Shown here: positions 36,095 to 43,163 of the stretch, in pieces
Position numbering within the stretch: the stretch's first letter is position 1
Layout: every line of letters starts with the position of its first letter
Assembly (NCBI GenBank): GCA_016185425.1
Contig: JACPNQ010000024.1
Span: 186,001-250,000, forward strand
From: Acidobacteriota bacterium
Lineage (GTDB): Bacteria > Acidobacteriota > Terriglobia > Bryobacterales > Bryobacteraceae
Length of the DNA stretch: 64,000 bases
Direction of reading: 5' to 3'
Position numbers and translations under genes: made by a program
Notes under the pieces: model-generated
What the model was told of the DNA's origin: nothing
Database searches by the model: none
Seen by the model: only the letters and a program-made list of their open reading frames with translations

Positions 36095-36408
36095 CTCTCG
36101 GCCTTTTTCTCACTTCCACACCGTTTGGCTCCTTCATTGGAGTCCTGCCCATGGTGGCGATCTTCGCCATCTTCTATTTCCTGCTCTTCCTCCCGATGCA
36201 GCGCCAGAAGAAGCAAACCTCCCAAATGTTGCAGAATCTAAAAAAGGGCGATATCGTCGTCACGAGCGGGGGATTGGTCGGGATGATCGTCGATGTCAGC
36301 AAAGAAGACGACACCATTGTGATCAAGGTGAAGCCCGACAACGTGAAACTCCAACTGGCCCGCAGCGCTGTCGCTTCGATCCAGAAATCGGACGCCGCGT
36401 CCTCATAA
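36091..36408 (+). CDS. yajC: Preprotein translocase accessory subunit YajC
   Basis: YajC associates with SecDF in the inner membrane. The 105-residue protein has one N-terminal helix (about 15-35, VLPMVAIFAIFYFLLFLPM) and the conserved cytoplasmic beta domain MQRQKKQTSQMLQNLKKGD, VVTSGGLVGMI. The start is GTG, overlapping the tgt stop as GTGA. Confidence 0.95.
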   Translation: MTLGLFLTSTPFGSFIGVLPMVAIFAIFYFLLFLPMQRQKKQTSQMLQNLKKGDIVVTSGGLVGMIVDVSKEDDTIVIKVKPDNVKLQLARSAVASIQKSDAASS

Positions 36409-36433
36409 CGAATTCCGAACACGAGCATTAGCA

Positions 36434-38053
36434 ATGAACAGTACCTTGCGTAACAAAGCCCTCTTCGTATTGGCGATTATTTTGGTCTGCGTCTATGGCA
36501 TCATCGGCCTGCCGAAATCGAAAGCTGAGCTGCTGAAGAATTGGAACAACAACATCCGGCTCGGCCTCGATCTCCGTGGTGGCAGTCAACTCGTGCTCCA
36601 GGTCCAGGTCCAGGACGCCTTCAAAGCCGAAGCCGATCAGACGATTGATCGCCTTCGCACCGAAATGCAGAAGGATGGCGTCACCTACACGGTCATCGAC
36701 CGCAACGATCCGCAGAAGTTTGAAGACGCCGAAACCATCGAAATTCTCGTGAAGGGCGTCGCCGTTGACAAAGTAGCCGCCTTCCGGGAGGTGGTGAACT
36801 CGCGCTTCGCCAACTGGAACTTCAATTCCATTTCCAGCTCCGACTTCCGCCTCACCTACAAACCCACCGAAGCCATCCTCCTTCGGTCGGACACGGTCAA
36901 GCGTTCCATCTCGACCATCGAAGCGCGTATCAACGGTCTCGGCCTCGCCGAAGCGACTGTGCAGCAGCGCGGCGGGACGAAGAACGAAGCCGAGATTCTC
37001 GTGCAGATGCCCGGCGTTGACGACCCTGCCCGCGTGAAGACCCTGATCGGCCAGCCCGCCATGCTCGAGATCACCGATGTGAAGGGCGGCCCCTTCCCGG
37101 ATCGCCCGCAGGCGCTCGCCCAGAACGGCGGCGTCTTGCCGCTGGGAACTAAGCTCGCCCGCGAACGCGCCCGGCCGGGTGCTACTGGCGAATCCTGGTG
37201 GCTGCTTGGACGGAACGCCGTAATCACTGGCCGCGACCTTCGGAATGCCCGTCCGTCCCAGGACGAATTCGGCAAATGGGAAACCTCTTTCACCTTGTCG
37301 CAGGACGCCTCCAAGCGCTTCGGCCGTTTCACGGAAGCCAACATCAATAACAAGCTCGCCGTCGTCCTCGACAACCAGATCTTCAGCGTCGCAACAATCC
37401 AAAACAAGATTGAGGACTCCGGCCGCATCACCAACATCGGTGACCAGACTCAGGCCAGCGATCTCGCTCTCACCCTCACCTCCGGCTCGCTGCCGGCCGG
37501 GATTGTCTACCTCGATGAACGCACCGTCGGAGCTTCGCTCGGTGCTGACTCCGTTCACGACGGCCTGCTCGCCGGTGTCGTCGGCGTAGTTGTGGTGGTC
37601 CTCGCCATGCTTTTCTATTACAAGCGCGCCGGTATCAATGCCACGCTTGCGCTTGTTCTCAATGCCATCATCCTCCTCGCGGCCCTTTCCTACTTCGGCG
37701 CCGTGTTAACTCTTCCTGGCATCGCGGGCTTCATTCTGACGATTGGCATGGCTGTCGACTCGAACGTGCTCATCTTTGAACGCATCCGGGAAGAGCTCCG
37801 CCATGGGAAAGGCGTGGTCGCCGCGATCGAAACCGGCTTCGGTAAAGCGTTTTTAACGATCATCGATACGCACGTCACGACCGTCGTGTCATGCGCCTTC
37901 CTGTTCGCCTTCGGTTCGACCGCTGTCAAAGGTTTTGCAATCACCCTCGTTATCGGCCTCATCGCCAATGTTTTCACCGCCGTCTTCGTCTCCAAGTTCA
38001 TCTTCGATTGGGAGAATTACGGCAAGAAGCAGCTCACTACTCTGAGCATCTGA
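36434..38053 (+). CDS. secD: Protein translocase subunit SecD
   Basis: SecD, an RND-family protein, uses the proton gradient with SecF to pull secreted proteins out of the SecYEG channel. The 539-residue protein has the first helix (about 8-25), the signature LGLDLRGGSQLVLQV near residue 40, P1 periplasmic domains (about 60-360), and five C-terminal helices with FILTIGMAVDSNVLIFERIREELRHGK, which carries the functional aspartate. A 162-base gap precedes secF. Confidence 0.96.
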   Translation: MNSTLRNKALFVLAIILVCVYGIIGLPKSKAELLKNWNNNIRLGLDLRGGSQLVLQVQVQDAFKAEADQTIDRLRTEMQKDGVTYTVIDRNDPQKFEDAETIEILVKGVAVDKVAAFREVVNSRFANWNFNSISSSDFRLTYKPTEAILLRSDTVKRSISTIEARINGLGLAEATVQQRGGTKNEAEILVQMPGVDDPARVKTLIGQPAMLEITDVKGGPFPDRPQALAQNGGVLPLGTKLARERARPGATGESWWLLGRNAVITGRDLRNARPSQDEFGKWETSFTLSQDASKRFGRFTEANINNKLAVVLDNQIFSVATIQNKIEDSGRITNIGDQTQASDLALTLTSGSLPAGIVYLDERTVGASLGADSVHDGLLAGVVGVVVVVLAMLFYYKRAGINATLALVLNAIILLAALSYFGAVLTLPGIAGFILTIGMAVDSNVLIFERIREELRHGKGVVAAIETGFGKAFLTIIDTHVTTVVSCAFLFAFGSTAVKGFAITLVIGLIANVFTAVFVSKFIFDWENYGKKQLTTLSI

Positions 38054-38215
38054 TTCGATTTTGACGCCGGCGCCGGATAGGACTTTGTCCCCTGGCCCAG
38101 TACCTGCCGGTGTTTGTACGCAATCTGCATTTTGTGATACTTTTTCTGAGATCAAGCGGGAACTAGTTGTTCGAACTTGGTGTCCAACCGTCAAGGCGAC
38201 CGCTAGCTGTACTTC
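38054..38215 (+). other. 162-base gap between secD and secF
   Basis: No gene, tRNA or convincing terminator was found here. The stretch contains a short GC-rich palindrome (GCCGGCGC near 38069) and an AT-rich segment TTGTGATACTTTTT near 38132-38145 that could carry a -10 element (GATACT). secD and secF are usually only a few bases apart, so the gap may hold a secondary promoter or an unannotated regulatory RNA. Confidence 0.3.
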
Positions 38216-39415
38216 ATGGAAATTTTCAAGAACACGAACTTCGACTTCCTAGGGAAAAAATGGCCCTTCATCATCGCCTCACTTGTACTGACCGCGGCAG
38301 GCTTCGGCAGCCTGATCATGAAGGGTGGTCCCCGGTACGGCATTGACTTCAAAGGTGGTACGGTCACCACTGTCCTCTTCCAGAATGCGGTGAGCGAAGA
38401 ACAGATTCGCACCGCTCTAAGCGCTAAGATTCCCGGTGAGATTGTCGTGCAGCGCGACACCAGCACCAACGAAGTCCTGATCTCCACGGAGCTCCGCGAC
38501 GAAAAGGCGCTCGACGCCGCGCGCGAACTCGTGCTTACCACGCTGCGCGCTAATTTCGGCGGCGAAGGGGGCGGTAAACTCGACCTCAGCAACTCTGGCG
38601 CCTCCGCGATTGCCGACCGCCTTCGCGGTCCCCTTGCCGGCGCGGTAAACGAAGAGCAGTTGCAAGACCTGGCCAAATCCATCACCAGCTACCGCGATAC
38701 CCAGAAGCGCGGACTTCTCGGGAACATCGACGCCCTTTCAGGTGTCAGTGGTATTAGCCCCCAGGTACTGAATGTGTTGAAACAGGAAACATTCCTGGCC
38801 CCGTATCAGGTCCGCGGATTCACCCTCGTCGGTCCGAAGGTCGGAGCGGAACTTCGCACACAGGCGCTTAACGCGACACTGCTTGCCTTGGCCGGCATGT
38901 TGGTCTACATTGCCTTCCGTTTTGAATTTATTTACGGATTAGCGGCTGTCATCGCCGTTTTCCACGATACGATCATCACCATCGGCCTGTTCTCGATATT
39001 CGACAAGGAAATCTCACTCACCGTTATCGCCGCGCTCCTCACCCTTGTCGGCTTTTCTATGAACGATACCATCGTCGTCTTCGACCGCATCCGGGAAAAC
39101 CTCCCTCTCATGCGCAAGGAGAAGTTTGACAGCGTAGTCAACGCCAGCATCAACCAGACGCTGAGCCGGACGATTCTCACTTCAGGTTTAACATTCGTTA
39201 CCGCCGCGTCGCTCTGGCTCTTCGGAGGCGCCGTCCTGAACGGTTTCTCTTTCGCCCTCGTTGTCGGTATCATCGTCGGAACCTACTCTTCGATCTTCAT
39301 TGCCAGCCCAATCCTCATCTGGTGGCGGGATTGGATGGAGAGCCGCCGCAACACCAACCCGCCATCCGCGGGTTCCGTGCCGGCGGTCGCCGCCAAAGCA
39401 AAATCCGTAAAGTAG
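38216..39415 (+). CDS. secF: Protein translocase subunit SecF (long form)
   Basis: Partner of SecD in the inner membrane. The 399-residue protein has the N-terminal helix, the signature YGIDFKGGTV near residue 41, and the C-terminal helical block with FSMNDTIVVFDRIRENL. It is longer than the usual 300-320 residues because the periplasmic region before the second helix runs to about residue 220 rather than 130. The extra section includes an alanine/leucine-rich stretch and ISPQVLNVLKQE. It is followed after 42 bases by tonB. Confidence 0.95.
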   Translation: MEIFKNTNFDFLGKKWPFIIASLVLTAAGFGSLIMKGGPRYGIDFKGGTVTTVLFQNAVSEEQIRTALSAKIPGEIVVQRDTSTNEVLISTELRDEKALDAARELVLTTLRANFGGEGGGKLDLSNSGASAIADRLRGPLAGAVNEEQLQDLAKSITSYRDTQKRGLLGNIDALSGVSGISPQVLNVLKQETFLAPYQVRGFTLVGPKVGAELRTQALNATLLALAGMLVYIAFRFEFIYGLAAVIAVFHDTIITIGLFSIFDKEISLTVIAALLTLVGFSMNDTIVVFDRIRENLPLMRKEKFDSVVNASINQTLSRTILTSGLTFVTAASLWLFGGAVLNGFSFALVVGIIVGTYSSIFIASPILIWWRDWMESRRNTNPPSAGSVPAVAAKAKSVK

Positions 39416-39457
39416 TTGTCGCGCCGGACTCTCCTCCGGTTGAAAGGAAAAGCGGAA

Positions 39458-40216
39458 ATGTTCGAACAAACATTCGTGGATGGAACCGGGAAAACAAATA
39501 AGCCCATGACGGTGGCTATTTCTTTTCTGATTCAGTCCGGCCTCATCGCGGTCGGCGTCATTCTTCCTATGATCTTTTTCGAAGGCCTCCAGCCGACGCA
39601 GTTGGCCTCGATGCTCGTTGCCCCGCCGCCTCCGCCCCCGCCTCCGCCCCCGCCAGCCGCGGCTCCCGTGAAGGTCGTCAAGGTCATTCCCCGTCAGTTT
39701 GACGCCGGCCGCCTTGTCGCCCCCAAGCAGATCCCCAAAGACATCGCGATGATTAAGGAAGAGGAGCTGCCTCCTCCCATGACCGGCGCGGTCGGCGTTG
39801 TCGGCGGCGTTCCTGGCGGCGTTCCTGGCGGCACCCCCGGCGGCGTCATCGGCGGTATCATCGGCTCCGTTCCCACCGCCGCTCCTCCTCCGCCTCCCGC
39901 GGAAAAGCCCAAGCCTGTCACCCCGCAGCGTATTCGCGTCGGCGGCCAGGTCCAGGCGGCCAACATCGCCAAGATGGTGCGTCCCACCTATCCGCCGCTC
40001 GCCAAGCAGGCGCGTATTCAGGGCACCGTCCGCTTCAACGCGGTCATCGCCAAGGACGGCACTATCCAGAACCTTCAGGTGGTCAGCGGTCACCCGCTGT
40101 TGATCCCCTCCGCAACCGAGGCTGTTCGCCAGTGGATCTATAAACCCACGCAGCTCAATGGCGAAGCGGTCGAAGTGCAAACACAGATCGACGTGAACTT
40201 CACGTTGAGCAACTAA
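39458..40216 (+). CDS. tonB: TonB-type energy transducer with poly-proline and GG-x-x repeats
   Basis: About 252 residues. A cytoplasmic N-terminus (EQTFVDGTGKTNKPM) leads to one membrane helix (about 15-37, VAISFLIQSGLIAVGVILPMI). A poly-proline tract and a glycine-rich segment of GGVP-like repeats form a short periplasmic spacer, and the C-terminal TonB domain (about 165-252) shows VRPTYPPLAKQARIQGTVRFNAVIAKDGTIQNLQ and ATEAVRQWIYKP. The ATG at 39458 follows AAAGGA; the frame is open from a TTG at 39416. It transmits proton-motive energy from ExbBD to outer-membrane receptors. Confidence 0.93.
   Translation: MFEQTFVDGTGKTNKPMTVAISFLIQSGLIAVGVILPMIFFEGLQPTQLASMLVAPPPPPPPPPPPAAAPVKVVKVIPRQFDAGRLVAPKQIPKDIAMIKEEELPPPMTGAVGVVGGVPGGVPGGTPGGVIGGIIGSVPTAAPPPPPAEKPKPVTPQRIRVGGQVQAANIAKMVRPTYPPLAKQARIQGTVRFNAVIAKDGTIQNLQVVSGHPLLIPSATEAVRQWIYKPTQLNGEAVEVQTQIDVNFTLSN
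39803..39862 (+). repeat. Tandem 12-base repeats inside tonB
   Basis: Five consecutive 12-base units starting GGCGGC/T; the first two are identical (GGCGGCGTTCCT) and the others vary at the third and fourth codons. They encode GGVP-GGVP-GGTP-GGVI-GGII in the periplasmic spacer. Unit number could change by slippage and alter spacer length. Confidence 0.85.
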
Positions 40217-40445
40217 TTTGGACGCTTCGGTTTTAAGTTTCGATACCGGCGCCCACCGGGCCGGCATCAGCCGCCGCATCGGCGGTCAAAGCAGCTCACG
40301 CTTTCAGGCGCCACGAAAACCGCCTGAAAGCGCCCAACCCGGCCGTTCTTAATCCAACGGCCTCACACGGCTTCCCCTCGGGGATCCCGTACCAAAAAGC
40401 CGGTATCCCGGCATACTGATTCAATTCAACTCGCAGGAGAAAATC
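40217..40445 (+). other. 229-base gap between tonB and exbB with a stem-loop cluster
   Basis: No coding sequence. Three perfect inverted repeats occur in about 90 bases: CCGCCG/CGGCGG with a 3-base loop (40271-40285), 12-base arms with a 10-base loop (40299-40310 and 40321-40332), and GGCCGTT/AACGGCC with an 8-base loop (40341-40362). None is followed by a U-tract. A smaller CCCC/GGGG pair follows near 40374. They may stabilise mRNA ends, attenuate transcription or be repeat elements. exbB then has a good AGGAG. Confidence 0.75.
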
Positions 40446-41183
40446 ATGGTTCTTCAAATGCAGGTTTGGGCGCTCAACCTGATGTCTGGCGGTGGTGCAG
40501 TCTCTTTCGACCCCGCTGACATGTGGGCTCAGATGGGCTGGCTCGCCAAGGTCGTTGTCATCGTCCTTTTCATCATGTCCGCATGGTCGATTGGTGTCAT
40601 GATCGATCGTCTCATCGCCTACAATGCCGCCCGCAACGAATCGCGCAAGTTCGCGCCCGCTGTCGCCGGTGCCCTCCGCGAAGGCAAGCTCGATGAAGCT
40701 ATCAAGATTGCCGATCGCTACAAGAAGTCCCACCTGGCCAAGGTCGTCGTCGCCGGCCTCCAGGAATTCCAGTCCCACAACGCCTCCGCTGAACTCTCCG
40801 GAGAAACGATCGAAGCTTCCCGCCGTGCTCTCGAACGCGCCGAAGCCATCGTCTCCGCCGAACTCAAGCGCGGCATCAGCTCTCTCGCCACCATCGGTTC
40901 CACCGGCCCCTTCGTCGGTCTGTTCGGCACCGTCGTCGGCATCATCAACGCGTTCAAAGGCATCGCGTCGGAAAAGTCCACAGGTCTCGGCGCTGTCGCC
41001 GGCGGTATTTCGGAAGCCTTGGTCACTACCGCTATCGGTCTGTTCGTCGCCATCCCGGCCGTCATGATGTTCAACTACTTCAATGGCCGTATGGAATCGT
41101 TCACCGTCGAAATGGGCAACTCCTCCTCGGAGTTGGTTGACTATTTCATCAAGCGGATGCAAAAGATCGGAGCGAAGCACTAA
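40446..41183 (+). CDS. exbB: ExbB/TolQ-type proton channel subunit
   Basis: A 245-residue inner-membrane protein of the MotA/TolQ/ExbB family. Helices lie at about 33-53, 135-160 and 175-200; the conserved core IGSTGPFVGLFGTVVGIINAFKGIA and GISEALVTTAIGLFVAIPAV is intact. With ExbD it forms the proton channel that drives TonB. AGGAG lies 9 bases upstream. ExbB and TolQ cannot be separated by sequence alone, but the upstream TonB protein supports ExbB. Confidence 0.93.
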   Translation: MVLQMQVWALNLMSGGGAVSFDPADMWAQMGWLAKVVVIVLFIMSAWSIGVMIDRLIAYNAARNESRKFAPAVAGALREGKLDEAIKIADRYKKSHLAKVVVAGLQEFQSHNASAELSGETIEASRRALERAEAIVSAELKRGISSLATIGSTGPFVGLFGTVVGIINAFKGIASEKSTGLGAVAGGISEALVTTAIGLFVAIPAVMMFNYFNGRMESFTVEMGNSSSELVDYFIKRMQKIGAKH

Positions 41184-41288
41184 GCTTCTCCGTTCCCGTT
41201 CTCCCTTTTCGCCCAATCGGCGAGTTGAATCCCGAGCGCGGGCGGAGGCTCTTCCGCCGCCCCCTTGCCCGGTAATTAAGGAGATTGA

Positions 41289-41762
41289 ATGTCCGGCTAC
41301 CACCCAAGAAAAAAAGCGAAGCTGTCCGGCCCCATGAACGAAATAAACGTCACCCCGATGGTCGACGTGATGCTCGTCATGCTCATCATCTTCATGGTCA
41401 TCACGCCTATGCTTTCCAAAGGCATCAGCGTCGACCTCGTCAAAACCAAGAACCCGATCGCCATGCAGGCAGCCGATAAAGATGACGCAATTCTCGTCTC
41501 TATCACTAAAGATGGCAAGGTCTATCTGGGCTCCGATCAGTTCACGAACCTCAGCGATCTCGGCGTGAAAGTGAAGGATCGCCTCTCCGCCAAGCTCGAC
41601 AAAACCGTCTATCTTAAAAACGATTCCCGCGCCCGCTTTGAACGCGTCGTCGAAGTCATTGATGATCTTCGCGGCTTCGGCGTTGATCAGCTCGGTCTGC
41701 TAACGGAACAGGTCAAGGAAGGTGGCGCTCCCGCTGCCGCCGCGCCCCCCGCTGGAATCTGA
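41289..41762 (+). CDS. exbD: ExbD/TolR-type subunit (first copy)
   Basis: A 157-residue protein: short cytoplasmic N-terminus rich in lysine, one helix with the essential membrane aspartate (NVTPMVDVMLVMLIIFMVITPM), and a periplasmic ExbD domain (about 50-140). An alanine/proline tail follows. AAGGAG precedes the ATG. It follows exbB by 105 bases. Confidence 0.92.
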   Translation: MSGYHPRKKAKLSGPMNEINVTPMVDVMLVMLIIFMVITPMLSKGISVDLVKTKNPIAMQAADKDDAILVSITKDGKVYLGSDQFTNLSDLGVKVKDRLSAKLDKTVYLKNDSRARFERVVEVIDDLRGFGVDQLGLLTEQVKEGGAPAAAAPPAGI

Positions 41763-41804
41763 AGTCACTCTATTTCTTCGACCTCACCTTAAAGGAGCAC
41801 TAAT

Positions 41805-42233
41805 ATGGCAATGGCAATGGGCAGCGGGAGTGGACCCGCGGCTAATATTAATGTCACGCCTCTCATCGACGTCTTGCTCGTGCTGCTGATTATCTTCATG
41901 GTCATCACCCCGCTCACGCCGAAGGGCCTCGATGCGCTCGTCCCCCTACCTCCGCCGAAGGACGCGCCGCCCCCGCCTCCCAATCAGGACCGCACCGTCG
42001 TCATCATCATCGCTAAGGACAAATCGATCATGCTCAACACCGAGCCCGTCACTGAGGAGAGGCTCGGACCGCGCCTGATGGAAGTCTTTAAGACCCGCGC
42101 CGAACGCGTCGTCTTCGTGAAGGGCGATCCCGATCTCGAATTCATGTACGTCGCCAAAGCGATCGACGTCGCCAAAGGCGCCGGTATCGACAAAGTCGGC
42201 CTTATGACTCCCAAGATCGAAGCCGGCCAGTAA
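41805..42233 (+). CDS. ExbD/TolR-type subunit (second copy)
   Basis: A 142-residue second ExbD with the same plan (NVTPLIDVLLVLLIIFMVITPL) but a different N-terminus (MAMAMGSGSGPA) and a PPPKDAPPPPP insertion just after the helix. AAAGGAG precedes the ATG. The two ExbD copies are clearly diverged, so they may form a heteromeric channel or give one subunit to a separate TolQR-like machine. Confidence 0.92.
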   Translation: MAMAMGSGSGPAANINVTPLIDVLLVLLIIFMVITPLTPKGLDALVPLPPPKDAPPPPPNQDRTVVIIIAKDKSIMLNTEPVTEERLGPRLMEVFKTRAERVVFVKGDPDLEFMYVAKAIDVAKGAGIDKVGLMTPKIEAGQ

Positions 42234-42248
42234 TCAAGGAGATCTCGC

Positions 42249-43070
42249 GTGAAACTCAATATCCGACGCGCTACAATCGCTCTCGCCGCCCTGGGCCTCC
42301 TCCTCTCCACGGCCGGCTGTAACCGCCTTCGCTCCCGCGATAACCTCAACAAGGGCGTCCGCGAATACAAAGGCGCCAAGTTCGCTGAGGCCGTGAAGTA
42401 CTTTCAACAGGCCATCGAACTCGACCCCGATTTCACCACCGCTCGCCTCTACCTGGCCACCGCCTATATGAGCCAGTGGATTCCCGGCGCCGATTCGGAA
42501 GAGAACAACAAATACGCCAAGGCAGCCGAAGACAACTTCCGGCAAGTCCTCGACAAGGATCCCAACGACAAGCTCGCCATCGCCTCCATCGGCTCTATCT
42601 ACTACAATCAGAAGAAGTTCGATACCGCCAAGGAATGGAATGAGCGGCTCCTCAAGGTCGATCCGCAGAACAAGGAAGCCCTCTACACTCTCGGTGTCAT
42701 CGCCTGGGGTAAGGCCTACCCCGTTCGCGGCGAGGCGCGCGCCAAACTGAGCATGAGGCCGGAAGACCCGGGCCCGATCAAGGATAAGAAGGTGCGCGCT
42801 GAGGTTAAGGCAAAGAACTTCGCGATCGTCCAGGACGGGATTGTTTCGCTGGAAAAGGCCATAAAGATCGATTCCAATTACGACGACGCCCTCGCCTATC
42901 TGAACCTCATGCACCGTGAATTGGCCGACCTTGCCGATTCATCGGACGAGTACAAAAAGGAAATCGCCATGGCCGATGATTTCGTCCAAAAGACACTCGA
43001 CGCCAAGAAGCGCAAGGCGGAAGAAGCCGAAAAGAAGGCGGCGCAGGGCATCAAGAACGATCTCAAGTAA
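42249..43070 (+). CDS. TPR lipoprotein following the ExbBD genes
   Basis: A 273-residue lipoprotein: signal peptide with the lipobox LSTAGC (Cys24), then TPR-type repeats (GVREYKGAKFAEAVKYFQQAIELDPDF, AIASIGSIYYNQKKF, KEALYTLGVIAWG), and a lysine/glutamate-rich helical tail. The start is GTG, 15 bases after exbD. Its place after tonB-exbBD suggests an envelope-tethered partner of the motor; the anchor could be in either membrane. Confidence 0.8.
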   Translation: MKLNIRRATIALAALGLLLSTAGCNRLRSRDNLNKGVREYKGAKFAEAVKYFQQAIELDPDFTTARLYLATAYMSQWIPGADSEENNKYAKAAEDNFRQVLDKDPNDKLAIASIGSIYYNQKKFDTAKEWNERLLKVDPQNKEALYTLGVIAWGKAYPVRGEARAKLSMRPEDPGPIKDKKVRAEVKAKNFAIVQDGIVSLEKAIKIDSNYDDALAYLNLMHRELADLADSSDEYKKEIAMADDFVQKTLDAKKRKAEEAEKKAAQGIKNDLK

Positions 43071-43163
43071 TTGGGGGACAGTAACCGCAATTCCCTATTT
43101 CGTGGCAATCGTAGCCGGCTGCCTCTCCTTACGTGTACCCTGTAACCATAGGGGTCGCACTCA

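Noticed and set aside
38160..38190. A tRNA-like GTTCGAA segment between secD and secF
   Set aside because: No acceptor, D or anticodon stem accompanies it, and there is no discriminator/CCA context.
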